A stretch of 64,000 nucleotides of DNA. Source: DASQDN01 sp963833675. Lineage in GTDB: Bacteria; Acidobacteriota; Terriglobia; Bryobacterales; Bryobacteraceae. Under the pieces are notes generated by a model that made no database searches, had not been told where the DNA came from, and saw only the letters and a list, made by a program, of their open reading frames with translations. The position numbers and the translations under genes were made by a program. The DNA lies in the NCBI GenBank assembly GCA_963833675.1, contig CAWHYW010000013.1:62001-126000 (forward strand), in the 5' to 3' direction. The first letter of the stretch is position 1. Every line of letters begins with the position of its first letter. Positions 38,787 through 47,593 of this stretch are shown one piece after another.

Positions 38787-39794
38787 ATGCTGAAATTTCA
38801 GTTGGACTTCAGACTCGGCCTCCTCCTGCTTCTTGGCGCGATCGGTGCGTTTTCTCAAGGATTAGATCGCGGTAGCCACATACCGGAGTTCCGACTTCCG
38901 GACCAGAACGGCACACCCCAGACCTTCGAATCCATCCGTGGACCTCGCGGAGCCATGCTCGTCTTCTACCGCTCGGCTGACTGGTGACCCTTCTGCAAGA
39001 GCCAACTGGTCGAGTTGGAGTACAGCAGAGACGCTCTGAAGCAACGGGGCTTGGGCCTTGCGGCGATTAGCTACGATTCGGTACCGGTACTCAAGTTCTT
39101 TACCGACCGCAAAGCCCTTCACTTCCCGCTACTTTCCGACGAAAGCTCAAGTGTTATAAGAGCTTTTGGAATTCTTAATGAGCAGGTGCCAAAAACCAGC
39201 GAGGTGTACGGTATACCTCACCCGGTCACATATATCGTGGATGCTCAAGGCGTGATTCAATCCCGCAATTCAGACGAAGATTATCGCCGCCGATATACCG
39301 TGGGCAACTTGCTGGAAGTCAGAACGGGTGTCGCCGAGGTGCCGACCAAACGCTTGAACGTTACCCAGTCCGTGAGCGACGCGATTGTTCATGGCGGACA
39401 ACGTTTCAAGTTACGGCTTGACATCGAGCTTCCACCGGGCAGTCATGTTTATGCTCCAGGTGTGCAAGGCTATATCCCAATTGAATGGAAGATCGTCGAA
39501 AGCGATTCCTATGCAGCTGAACCAGTAACTTACCCGAAATCCCGAAACCTTCACTTGAAGGCTATCGACGAGACTGTTCCAGTGTATGAAGGGAAGTTCA
39601 CACTTGAGCGGGAGGTCATTCCGGCGCAGCGCTTGTCCTCACAAGAACTCAAGATCGAAGGATCCCTAAGACATCAGGTTTGCGATGAGGTGAAGTGTTA
39701 CACGCCCGAAACGGTTCCGATCGTCTGGACGATTCGCTACGAACCCCACGATACGACTCGCGCTCCGACGGAGTTACGCCGGAAGAAACACTGA
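38787..39794 (+). CDS. Candidate selenocysteine redoxin (UxxC) fused to a DsbD N-terminal-like domain
   Basis: Exported thioredoxin-fold protein of 335 residues if the in-frame TGA at 38985-38987 is read as selenocysteine (residue 67). An N-terminal signal or anchor helix is followed by an AhpC/TSA-like redoxin (IPEFRLPDQNG, AMLVFYRSADW-U-PFCKSQLVELE). U67 takes the place of the first Cys of a CxxC motif; Cys70 is the partner. The same frame continues without a break through SYDSVPVLKFF, PLLSDESSSVIRAFG and HPVTYIVDAQG. The C-terminal part, from about residue 200, resembles the DsbD N-terminal domain (IELPPGSHVYAPG, with a Cys pair in QVCDEVKCYTPETVPIVWTI). A SECIS-like hairpin follows the TGA. 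The alternative is a TGC/TGT-to-TGA error or nonsense mutation. Confidence 0.8.
38985..39029 (+). promoter_or_regulatory. Bacterial SECIS-like hairpin with the UGA selenocysteine codon
   Basis: After TGA (38985-38987), CCAACT (39002-39007), loop GGTCG (39008-39012) and AGTTGG (39013-39018) make a perfect 6-bp apical stem. An outer TCTGC (38992-38996) / GCAGA (39025-39029) pair closes it across an internal loop. The loop begins 20-21 bases after the TGA and contains GGU, as in the E. coli fdhF SECIS loop recognised by SelB. Confidence 0.72.
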
Positions 39795-39808
39795 TATAAT
39801 CGCCGTCG

Positions 39809-40264
39809 ATGAAACGTATCGTAGCGGTTCTGTTTCCGTTCCTGCTCTGTGCGGCCGACCCCGCCGGGTTTGTTCAGTGGAGTTCGAAAGAGTTGAAGGG
39901 TTACGAGCAAAAACTAAAGCCAAAGATGGACGCGCAAAAATTCGCCGGTCAGCAACTTGGCTCATGGGGCAATCACAATGCCATGATCGGCCACCGCGAA
40001 GGAGACGGCGTGGCTGAGTTGCACGAAACGGTAGCAGACTTCTTTGTTGTACAAAGCGGCGAAGCGACCCTTGTCGTAGGTGGGACTGTAATCGAACCTA
40101 AGACGACGGCCCCACATGAAGTCCGTGGGCCGAAGATCAGCGGCGGAGAACGTCACAAGCTCGCCGCAGGTGATGCTGTTCATATCCCCGCGAACACTCC
40201 GCATCAACTGCTTGTGGAGAACGGAAAGCAGTTCACCTACTTCATCGTTAAAGTCGAAAAGTAG
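39809..40264 (+). CDS. Secreted cupin-domain protein
   Basis: Exported protein of 151 residues: a signal peptide (KRIVAVLFPFLLCA) then a single cupin barrel. Motif 1 is diverged (GVAELHETVADFFVVQSGEATLVVGG) and motif 2 reads AGDAVHIPANTPHQLLVE. His at LHE and the PHQ His could bind a metal. It starts 14 bases after the redoxin gene in the same direction and probably shares its transcript. Reaction unknown. Confidence 0.8.
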   Translation: MKRIVAVLFPFLLCAADPAGFVQWSSKELKGYEQKLKPKMDAQKFAGQQLGSWGNHNAMIGHREGDGVAELHETVADFFVVQSGEATLVVGGTVIEPKTTAPHEVRGPKISGGERHKLAAGDAVHIPANTPHQLLVENGKQFTYFIVKVEK

Positions 40265-40906
40265 CTACTTGTCGGTCCAAAACATCTCCGCGTCGGAGCG
40301 GCGGACATAATTCGCGTCCAGCAACGCCGGATCCACTGCCGGTGTTCGTTCTGCGATGCGAGCGATGGCCGCTCCGATCGTTCGTTGCTCGATCACTCGT
40401 ATATCGGGTGGGAAGTTCGCACGGAATGGCGAGAAGTTCGGGCAGATGATTTCCTCCACCGGCGCCGGTAAGGATGAGATCCACTTCGGGAAGGAAATAA
40501 CTACTTCCGGGCTGAGTATGCGCAATTCGGCGTCGTAGACTGCGGCATAGATCTCGCCTCGGCGAGCGTCGATCAGCACGCCCCGAGAGTTTGTAGTTCC
40601 GTAGTCGGCGAGCGCTTGAAGATTCGAAACCCCGAGGGCTCCGCTTCCAGTCGCGTCAGCGAGGCCTTTCGCGGCGGTAAGTCCTACGCGAACGCCTGTA
40701 AACGAGCCTGGACCCGCAGCTGCAGCGAAAACATCGATGCTCGCCAGAGGCCAATCGTGACGCTTCAGGAGAGCTTCGATCTGTCCGAATAGAATCTGAC
40801 TAAAGCCGTCCGGAGCATGAAGCGGCGTTTCCTCGATGGTGGCGCCATCCTCACGCAACACCAGGCTACCGAAATCGGAAGTCGTATCGATCGCAAGAAT
40901 CCGCAT
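40265..40906 (-). CDS. tsaB: tRNA threonylcarbamoyladenosine biosynthesis protein TsaB
   Basis: Scaffold partner of TsaD in making the t6A modification of ANN-decoding tRNAs. The protein has 213 residues and an actin-like ATPase fold without a working active site. Diagnostic segments are MRILAIDTTSDFGSLVL, AAAAGPGSFTGVRVGLTAAKGLA and VLIDARRGEIYAAVYD. The ATG overlaps the last base of the glycosidase-like gene upstream, so it is expressed from that transcript. It converges with the cupin gene with no gap. Confidence 0.92.
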   Translation of the reverse strand: MRILAIDTTSDFGSLVLREDGATIEETPLHAPDGFSQILFGQIEALLKRHDWPLASIDVFAAAAGPGSFTGVRVGLTAAKGLADATGSGALGVSNLQALADYGTTNSRGVLIDARRGEIYAAVYDAELRILSPEVVISFPKWISSLPAPVEEIICPNFSPFRANFPPDIRVIEQRTIGAAIARIAERTPAVDPALLDANYVRRSDAEMFWTDK

Positions 40907-42744
40907 TAAGGTATCAGCCTGTAAATGCGGTCGAGAACATAGACTTTCCCGTTTGCGTTCATCCCGTACAAGCGCACATTCATAACGGACGCGGAACCGG
41001 CCGTAAGCGCATTCGACTTTCGGAACGTCCCTTTCGGACCAACACCGATGACGCGGAACCCTTGCTCATTCGAAGGCGCTTCACCTGTCCACATGTACAT
41101 CATGGTTCGTGTCCCGCGCGTTTCCCGCTTGAGCTTGACCTCGTAAGGCGGTGGCGTGTTCATCGATATCTCCTCCTTCGACGGCTGCGCGATTTCAAAC
41201 GGGATCTTGGGAAGCGAGGTCTCAACTTCCTGCAAAAGGAACGGCCGAGACTCGAACTTCCATGACTTCAGCATGCCCTCTTTGCGGCCTTCGCGCGAGA
41301 TGTGGAGAACCCAATCATGTTTCGTATCGGGCGGTTCGAAGGACTGCCGTTCGGATTTAACGTTCTTGGCTTCGGTAACTTCGCCGGTAGCTGGGTCCAC
41401 CCACTTTACGTCGTACCCGTGCTTCTCCATTCTTACTTCAATGGGGCCGGAGGGCTTTTCGATATAGACGATGTACTCAACACCCGGCAAAGCTACGGCG
41501 CGACCTCCGTCAAGATCGAAATACGGTTCAAGCTCCCAATAACGAGTATCGGCAAAGAAGTCGTACCAGACGCTCATTGCTTTTGTTCCAGGGGATTGCA
41601 GATACTTCGGATCGCTTTTAAGTGTGCTCGAGCCGTAAGTGCCGGTATTCCCGAACACCGGATATTGTCCGTTCATCGTGGCATTCCATAGTCGATGCCT
41701 GAACGCGTCGCTGCCGACGTGGTGCTCATGAGTTTTCCCTGCGCCGCTGTTCTCATAGCCGAACTCGGCATTGACGCAAGGAACCGCGTAGAGCTGATGC
41801 TCGATCGCTCCTACTTCGTCGTTCGAGCTTTGATACAACAGGTGGTCCATCCACCCGTCGGCTAGCAGCGGAGATGAAGTTGACGTCGTGTGCGTTGTCC
41901 TTGGGTGGGCGTACATATCGGCATTCTTGAGCACCGTGCCCAATTGCTTCATTAACGCTCGCGCATCGCTATACTCTTCGAACTCCTGCACCAACTGCCA
42001 GGTGACGTTATACGCCGAGTAGCGCGCAACCATGTAGCGGATGTAACGCTCACGCTGCGGAGCGGACGGGAAAGCTTTTCGCAGGTGATCCTTGTCATGA
42101 CCGAGAATCAAGTCGGCCACGATGCCTTTGCGATTCATCTGCGCAATGCGATCATCCAGCGTTTTATAGAAGGTGATATCCGGTTTCTCAGGCGTCGGCC
42201 AGGTCGGCCGCTCAGGACCGCCGATCGCATAACCTCGAATGTGAGTAAACTTCTGAGTGGCGCGCGTATCCAGCCAGGTCTGAAACTCCTGGGCAGGCAT
42301 CCACGCAAAGTCATATCGTGTGTCACCCATCCAGAGGTGAGGCTGCTGATTCGCAATGGTCATCCAGTGGTGGCCATTGGCCGGTTTCAGAAAGCCAGGA
42401 TTATCGGATTCGATCGCCGATACCTGTCCCTGTTTGCCTTCAAGTCGCTCAATATTCCCCGAAATTCGGTAATCCCACATGCCCTCGCCGGTGGGAGCGA
42501 ATCGGATCACCATTCGATTTCCGCCATCCCAGAAAGCAGTTGCCCCAATGGTCCGGTATCGCGGAGAGCGGATCTCGGCGCGGATCTCTACCGTGAGATA
42601 AGGATTCGGATGCTTGGCCATCTCTTGTTCGTTTAGTTCGAACACGATGTCGCAGGGTGAGTACGCCGGAGTAGGCGCGCACGGCGTCTGCCCGGCTGCG
42701 GCCGCCGTGAACAGGACCGCCAGGAAAAGACTGCGCTGAAGCAT
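40906..42744 (-). CDS. Secreted DUF5060/DUF4038 glycoside-hydrolase-like protein
   Basis: Exported protein of 612 residues with a signal peptide (RSLFLAVLFTAAAAG). An N-terminal beta-sandwich of the DUF5060 type (FWDGGNRMVIRFAPTGEGMWDYRISG) is followed by a DUF4038-type TIM barrel (GHHWMTIANQQPHLWMGDTRYDFAW, VADLILGHDKD, NVTWQLVQEFEEYSD, VPCVNAEFGYEN). A C-terminal beta-rich part comes last. The EFEEY and NAEFGYE Glu residues are candidate catalytic acids. Related proteins include apiosidases and other pectin side-chain enzymes; the substrate here is open. Its gene diverges from mazG and is followed by tsaB with a one-base overlap. Confidence 0.82.
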   Translation of the reverse strand: MLQRSLFLAVLFTAAAAGQTPCAPTPAYSPCDIVFELNEQEMAKHPNPYLTVEIRAEIRSPRYRTIGATAFWDGGNRMVIRFAPTGEGMWDYRISGNIERLEGKQGQVSAIESDNPGFLKPANGHHWMTIANQQPHLWMGDTRYDFAWMPAQEFQTWLDTRATQKFTHIRGYAIGGPERPTWPTPEKPDITFYKTLDDRIAQMNRKGIVADLILGHDKDHLRKAFPSAPQRERYIRYMVARYSAYNVTWQLVQEFEEYSDARALMKQLGTVLKNADMYAHPRTTHTTSTSSPLLADGWMDHLLYQSSNDEVGAIEHQLYAVPCVNAEFGYENSGAGKTHEHHVGSDAFRHRLWNATMNGQYPVFGNTGTYGSSTLKSDPKYLQSPGTKAMSVWYDFFADTRYWELEPYFDLDGGRAVALPGVEYIVYIEKPSGPIEVRMEKHGYDVKWVDPATGEVTEAKNVKSERQSFEPPDTKHDWVLHISREGRKEGMLKSWKFESRPFLLQEVETSLPKIPFEIAQPSKEEISMNTPPPYEVKLKRETRGTRTMMYMWTGEAPSNEQGFRVIGVGPKGTFRKSNALTAGSASVMNVRLYGMNANGKVYVLDRIYRLIP

Positions 42745-42794
42745 TCCTTCAGTTTATTGAATCCAACGAAGGCGCCCCATGTTAACCTGAGCCT

Positions 42795-43589
42795 TTGGAT
42801 TCCTCCGCCGGCGAAAAATTCGAAAAATTAGTGTCCATCATGGCTCGCCTCCGCGCACCCGGCGGCTGCCCCTGGGATCGCGAGCAGACCTTCGACACAA
42901 TCAAACCCTATCTGCTCGAAGAAACCTACGAAGTGATGGAAGCCATCGATGCCCGCGACTGGCAGGAACTGGCTGACGAATTGGGCGATTTGCTGCTTCA
43001 GTCGGTATTCTTCGCGCAAATGGCGTCTGAGGCCGGATATTTTAAAATCGAGGACTCTATCGACGCCATCAACAATAAGCTGATTCGCCGTCATCCGCAC
43101 ATCTTCGGTGATTCCGAGGCTCGCACCGCCGACGATGTGAAAAAACGCTGGGACGAAATCAAGGCCGAGGAGAAGAGGGCCAAGGGTGAACTACCGAAAC
43201 TGCTGCTCGAAAGCATTCCACGAAGCCTTCCGGCCCTTGTGGAAGCGGCGCAGATCAGCTCTCGGGCGGCTGGGGCCGGCTTCGATTGGGAAAATGCCGA
43301 GCAGGTGCTCGACAAGCTGCATGAGGAACTGAGCGAACTCGCCGAAGCTCGCGAAAATGCTTCTCACGAAGAGATTGAAGGCGAGGTGGGCGACTTGTTA
43401 TTCGTCCTTGTGAATCTCGCGCGATTCGTGAAAGTAGATCCCGAGCAAGCTTTGCGCAAGAGCAATGCGAAGTTCCGGCGGCGGTTTGCCCATGTCGAGA
43501 AGTCTCTCCAGGCGCGAGGCAAAAATCTTTCTGAGTCCAACGTTCAGGAAATGGAAGAGATCTGGCAGGAGGCGAAGCGTTCGGAATGA
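42795..43589 (+). CDS. mazG: Nucleoside triphosphate pyrophosphohydrolase MazG
   Basis: House-cleaning enzyme that hydrolyses (d)NTPs to NMP plus PPi. Two tandem MazG domains are present in 264 residues: LRAPGGCPWDREQTF, LLEETYEVMEAI and LADELGDLLLQSVFF in the first; AGFDWENAEQVLDKLHEE and EIEGEVGDLLFVLVNLARF in the second, with the ExxE...ExxD metal ligands. The frame opens with TTG at 42795; the ATG at 42840 (MARLRAPGG) is an alternative that would trim the first helix. It leads a six-gene operon, and the next ATG overlaps its stop (ATGA). Confidence 0.92.
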   Translation: MDSSAGEKFEKLVSIMARLRAPGGCPWDREQTFDTIKPYLLEETYEVMEAIDARDWQELADELGDLLLQSVFFAQMASEAGYFKIEDSIDAINNKLIRRHPHIFGDSEARTADDVKKRWDEIKAEEKRAKGELPKLLLESIPRSLPALVEAAQISSRAAGAGFDWENAEQVLDKLHEELSELAEARENASHEEIEGEVGDLLFVLVNLARFVKVDPEQALRKSNAKFRRRFAHVEKSLQARGKNLSESNVQEMEEIWQEAKRSE

Positions 43590-44317
43590 TCGCTGTACGC
43601 TCTCTCACGGAATACACGGAATTAGAAGAAGCCGTACGCCTCCAGCGGGAAATTTGGGGCTTCGCTGAAATCGAACTGCTGCCTGTGCGACTTTTCGTTG
43701 TCGCAACGAAAGTGGGCGGACAGGTCTTTGGCGCGTTTGACGGCCCACGCATGATCGCCTTTCTGCTTGCAATTCCCGGAATCAAGCCGGGCGGCTGTTC
43801 TTATTTGCACAGTCACATGATGGGTGTTCTGCCCGAGTATCGTGACAAAGGCGTAGGAAGGATGTTGAAGCTCCGCCAGCGCGAAGAAGCCATCGCTCGT
43901 GGCGTCGAACTAGTAGAGTGGACATTTGATCCGCTCGAATTGAAGAATGCATACTTCAACATCGAGCGGCTGGGCGCAGTGATTCGCCGCTACGTTCTGA
44001 ACCAATACGGCACGACAACTAGCCGTTTGCATGGCGGGCTGCCGACCGATCGTTGTGTCGCGGAATGGCAAGTCTCCACTCGTCGTGTCGCGCAATTCCT
44101 CAATGGAGAGCGGCCGGAGGAGCGATTCGAAGCGCGAATCGAAATACCCCAAGACATTGCCACATTGCGTACCCAACAACCGGAGCGCGCAAGAGAGATT
44201 CAACAGCGCGTCAGCCAAAGCTTCCTCGAATACTTCAGGAAAGGTCTGGCGGTGATCGGGTTCGAGCGTGGGGAAAGCACAAGCACATATCTCTTAGGTA
44301 AATGGGAATCCGATTAG
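43586..44317 (+). CDS. GNAT-family N-acyltransferase (COG3375-like)
   Basis: Acyltransferase of 243 residues. The GNAT acyl-CoA site is HSHMMGVLPEYRDKGVGRMLKLRQREEA, preceded by a typical N-terminal strand-helix (LQREIWGFAEIELLPV). The extended C-terminus (LEYFRKGLAVIGFERGE) is characteristic of the subgroup often found beside enolase-superfamily racemase genes. It overlaps both mazG (4 bases) and the MenC-family gene (16 bases). By analogy with known pairs, it may succinylate or acetylate amino acids for the racemase next door (inference). Confidence 0.8.
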   Translation: MIAVRSLTEYTELEEAVRLQREIWGFAEIELLPVRLFVVATKVGGQVFGAFDGPRMIAFLLAIPGIKPGGCSYLHSHMMGVLPEYRDKGVGRMLKLRQREEAIARGVELVEWTFDPLELKNAYFNIERLGAVIRRYVLNQYGTTTSRLHGGLPTDRCVAEWQVSTRRVAQFLNGERPEERFEARIEIPQDIATLRTQQPERAREIQQRVSQSFLEYFRKGLAVIGFERGESTSTYLLGKWESD

Positions 44318-45420
44318 AGCGCGCCATATTACGGCATCTGCGTATGCCGCTGGTTCATTTCTTCGAGACCAGTTTCAGCCGAACTTACGAACGCGACATC
44401 CTGATCGTCGAGGTCGTTAGCGATGGCATTTCGGGATGGGGTGAGGTCACGGCCGGCGAACATCCTTTTTATAACGAGGAATGGACTGACTCGGCTTGGC
44501 TGCTGCTGAAGAATTACATCGGGCCGCGAGTTCTCGGCAAATCATTGGAGACCGCCTCTGATGTCTATCCACTGACGAAACACATCCGCGGACACTTCAT
44601 GGCGCGCGGCGGCTTCGAAGTCGCAGTCTGGGACCTGGAAGCCAGACAGCATAATCGGCCTCTGTATCAGCAGATCGGCGGAGGAGCGCGTCGTGAAATC
44701 CCTTGTGGCGTATCCATCGGAGTGCAGGACACGGTCGAACAACTGCTGGAAAAGATCGACACGGAACTAAGCGCCGGCTATCAACGGATAAAGATGAAGA
44801 TCAAGCCGGGTTGGGACGTGGATGTCGTGGCTGCGGTTCGCAAGCGCTTTCCTCAAATCAAGCTCATGGCCGATGCCAACTCTGCGTACACGCTCGCGGA
44901 CACCGACCATCTCCGCCGGCTCGACGAGTTCAACCTGACGATGATTGAGCAGCCTCTCAGTCACGATGACATCATCGATCATGCGCGCCTGCAGTCCCAG
45001 TTATCAACACCCATCTGTCTCGATGAATGCATCCGGACCGTGCGTCACGCCGAGCAGGCAATCGAGATGCGCGCCTGCGGAGTTATCAATATAAAGCTGG
45101 GCCGAGTTGCCGGCTTTGCTCAAGCCAAGACAGTTCATGATGTCGCTCTTGGCGCGGGCATTCCGGTTTGGTGCGGCGGAATGCTGGAGGCAGGTATCGG
45201 GCGGGCTCACAATATTGCGCTTGCAACTCTGCCGAACTTCGTACTTCCAGGCGACGTGTCCGCGAGCAAACGATATTGGAAGCGGGACATCATCGTTCCG
45301 CCCGTGGAGACTACTTCCACTGGAACCATCGCCGTTCGCGATGAGCCCGGGTTTGGTTACGAACTGGATCGGGATTGGATCCGGCAAGTGACGGTGCGGG
45401 AGGAGACGCTCGTTGCCTGA
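44302..45420 (+). CDS. Enolase-superfamily protein: o-succinylbenzoate synthase / N-acylamino-acid racemase
   Basis: Protein of 372 residues in the MenC/NSAR family. The active site is complete: KMKIKPG (Lys-x-Lys), LMADANSAY (Asp), MIEQPLSHDD (Glu), CLDECIRT (Asp/Glu) and INIKLGRVAG (opposite Lys). The N-terminal capping domain has PLVHFFETSFSRTYERD. Members of this family make o-succinylbenzoate for menaquinone, racemise N-succinylamino acids, or do both. No other men gene is nearby and a GNAT gene overlaps its start, which favours the racemase role (inference). It overlaps the EamA exporter gene by 8 bases. Confidence 0.87.
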   Translation: MGIRLERAILRHLRMPLVHFFETSFSRTYERDILIVEVVSDGISGWGEVTAGEHPFYNEEWTDSAWLLLKNYIGPRVLGKSLETASDVYPLTKHIRGHFMARGGFEVAVWDLEARQHNRPLYQQIGGGARREIPCGVSIGVQDTVEQLLEKIDTELSAGYQRIKMKIKPGWDVDVVAAVRKRFPQIKLMADANSAYTLADTDHLRRLDEFNLTMIEQPLSHDDIIDHARLQSQLSTPICLDECIRTVRHAEQAIEMRACGVINIKLGRVAGFAQAKTVHDVALGAGIPVWCGGMLEAGIGRAHNIALATLPNFVLPGDVSASKRYWKRDIIVPPVETTSTGTIAVRDEPGFGYELDRDWIRQVTVREETLVA

Positions 45421-46300
45421 GCGGCCTTCTCGCTTTAAAATCTACAGCCTCATTACGATCATGACCGCACTTTGGTCGTGGAACTACATCGTCGCTAAAT
45501 ACGCCTTGCGGGAATTTCCGGCATTGCTCGCGTCCGGAATCCGAATGATCATTGCGGGACTGATCATGATCGGCGTATATCGCTGGCATCAGTTGAAGGG
45601 CAAGATACCGCAATGGACGCGCCGGGATATCGGGATTCTGGTCTTCCTCGGGATCATGGGAGTTGGTCTCAACCAATTCTTCTTCGTGCTCGGAATCAGC
45701 AAAACGACTGTTTCTCACGCTGCTATCATGATCGGACTTACACCAGTGACAGTGCTGCTGCTCGCGTCTGCCATGGGTCTCGAAAAGCTGAGTATTCTGC
45801 GGCTGCTCGGGATGTTTATCGCGCTCGCTGGTGTCGCTGTGCTGCAGTGGTCCACCAACAAGTCGGACGGAGCTTCAATAACGGGTGATGCGCTAGTCTA
45901 TTTAGCCTCACTAACGCTTGCGATCTTCACGGTCCGTGGGAAACCGGAGGCGTCCCGCTTTGGGGGCGTGCTTGTAAACACTTTTGCTTATGCCGGCAGC
46001 GGCCTCGCAATGCTTCCGATCGTGTTCGGCTATTCTCGAGGATTTGATTTCACGGAAGTATCTTGGGTTGGCTGGGTGAGTCTCGCGTATATGGCAGTGT
46101 TTGCGTCCGTAGTTTGTTATTTGATTTACTACTATGCCTTGTCACATGTGCCCGCTTCGCGTGTGTCGGCGTTCTCGTATTTGCAGCCACTGCTCAGCAC
46201 GGTAATGGCGATTTCGATCCTGGATGAACATCCGACCAAGTCGCTTGTATCCGGCGGAGCGCTGGTACTCGCCGGAGTGTTTCTGGCGGAGCGTGGCTGA
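45413..46300 (+). CDS. EamA/DMT-family transporter
   Basis: Ten-helix drug/metabolite transporter of 295 residues made of two EamA repeats. The first repeat starts TALWSWNYIVAKYAL and runs to LTPVTVLLLASAMG. The second ends with SAFSYLQPLLSTVMAISILDE, the usual final signature. Amino-acid and metabolite exporters are common in this family. The gene overlaps the racemase-family gene before it, and its TGA shares a base with the following MFS start, so export of the pathway product is a reasonable inference. Confidence 0.87.
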   Translation: MPERPSRFKIYSLITIMTALWSWNYIVAKYALREFPALLASGIRMIIAGLIMIGVYRWHQLKGKIPQWTRRDIGILVFLGIMGVGLNQFFFVLGISKTTVSHAAIMIGLTPVTVLLLASAMGLEKLSILRLLGMFIALAGVAVLQWSTNKSDGASITGDALVYLASLTLAIFTVRGKPEASRFGGVLVNTFAYAGSGLAMLPIVFGYSRGFDFTEVSWVGWVSLAYMAVFASVVCYLIYYYALSHVPASRVSAFSYLQPLLSTVMAISILDEHPTKSLVSGGALVLAGVFLAERG

Positions 46301-47592
46301 TGGCCGGTTTCGTCCGCTTGCTTCGCGACAACCGCAACTATCGTTACACCTGGTTCGGACAGGTGGTTAGCGAGTTCGGCGATCACTTCAACAACATTGC
46401 TGTCTTCAGCCTGGCGTTGGCGAACACCAAGTCCGGAATGGTGGTGAGCGGAGTGATGTTATCGCGAGCCGTGCCTGTCCTACTTGCCGGACCACTTGCG
46501 GGAGTCGTGCTCGACCGCGTCGATCGCCGGCGCGTCATGATCCTCAGCGATGTTGTTCGCGCGGTAGTCGCGCTGGCCTTTATCTTCGCGGTTCCGAAGA
46601 CATCGACAGGTTGGCTCTATCCTCTGAGTGCGATGCTTATGTTCGCGTCGCCATTTTTTACGAGTGGCCGATCATCCATCCTTCCTTCGATTGCTACGGA
46701 AGAGGAACTACATACCGCAAATACGCTGACTCAAACCACTCAGTGGACTACACTGACGCTCGGCGGGTTCTTTGCCGGCATCGCAGTCAAGCAGTTTGGA
46801 TACGAATGGGCGTTTGTTCTTAACTCCCTCTCATTCGTGTTCTCGGCGTGGTGCATCTCGCAGTTACGCGTGCAGTCTCGCAACACGTCCGAATACGAGT
46901 CGTTGACGGAAGTGGATTGGATGCGCTCCTGGCGCGAGTATCGGGACGGCCTTCGCTATCTGCGTTCTATCCCGCTGCTGTTCGCGATCGCGATGGTCGG
47001 TATGGGATGGGCAACCGGCGGCGGCGCGGCTCAGATCCTGTTCGGCCTGTTCGGGGACATCGTATTTCAGAGGGGTTCCGTAGGGATTGGTACGATCTGG
47101 AGTTGCGCCGGGCTCGGACTGGTGGTTGGTGGTGTTTTCGCGCATTGGATTGGCCCGAAGCTAAGCTTCAGGGACTATAAGCAGACGATTTCCATCTGCT
47201 ATTTAATCCACGGCGGGACCTATGTGCTTTTCAGCCAGATGCAGCAATTCTGGGCAGCCCTGGTCTTTATCGCGCTGTCGCGAGCGGCGATCGCGGTAAG
47301 CTCTGTTCTCAACATGACGCAAGTCCTGTTGCATGTCGACGATCAATATCGAGGGCGTGTCTTTGCAACGCTGGAGACTCTAACATGGGGAGTGATGATG
47401 TTTTCGATGATGGCCGCGGGCGCTGCCTCGGAGCACTACAGCCCACGAGCCATCGGAGCATGTGCCGGCGCCTTGAGTTCTACCACCGCTCTCTTTTGGG
47501 CGATCGCCGATTCGCGCGGGAAGTTGCCGGAGCCGCAGCGTACCGGCCGGCGGTTGGATGAAATCGAAGTGCACGGTGAGCCGACGGTCTGA
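46300..47592 (+). CDS. Major facilitator superfamily transporter (EntS-like)
   Basis: Twelve-helix MFS protein of 430 residues. It opens RLLRDNRNYRYTWFGQVVSEFGDHFNNIAVFSLAL, typical of the EntS/MFS_3 group. The loop between helices 2 and 3 carries LAGPLAGVVLDRVDRRRVMILSD, the conserved MFS motif A. It follows EamA without a gap and gives the operon a second exporter. EntS relatives export siderophores or drugs; the cargo here is unknown. Confidence 0.87.
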   Translation: MAGFVRLLRDNRNYRYTWFGQVVSEFGDHFNNIAVFSLALANTKSGMVVSGVMLSRAVPVLLAGPLAGVVLDRVDRRRVMILSDVVRAVVALAFIFAVPKTSTGWLYPLSAMLMFASPFFTSGRSSILPSIATEEELHTANTLTQTTQWTTLTLGGFFAGIAVKQFGYEWAFVLNSLSFVFSAWCISQLRVQSRNTSEYESLTEVDWMRSWREYRDGLRYLRSIPLLFAIAMVGMGWATGGGAAQILFGLFGDIVFQRGSVGIGTIWSCAGLGLVVGGVFAHWIGPKLSFRDYKQTISICYLIHGGTYVLFSQMQQFWAALVFIALSRAAIAVSSVLNMTQVLLHVDDQYRGRVFATLETLTWGVMMFSMMAAGAASEHYSPRAIGACAGALSSTTALFWAIADSRGKLPEPQRTGRRLDEIEVHGEPTV

Positions 47593-47593
47593 T

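Noticed and set aside
38787..38987. A separate 66-residue protein ending at the TGA
   Set aside because: The same frame carries on as the rest of the redoxin domain, including the second Cys of the CxxC-like motif.
44302..45420. Calling this gene menC outright
   Set aside because: The family includes racemases with the same active site, and the local context favours the racemase, so no symbol is given.
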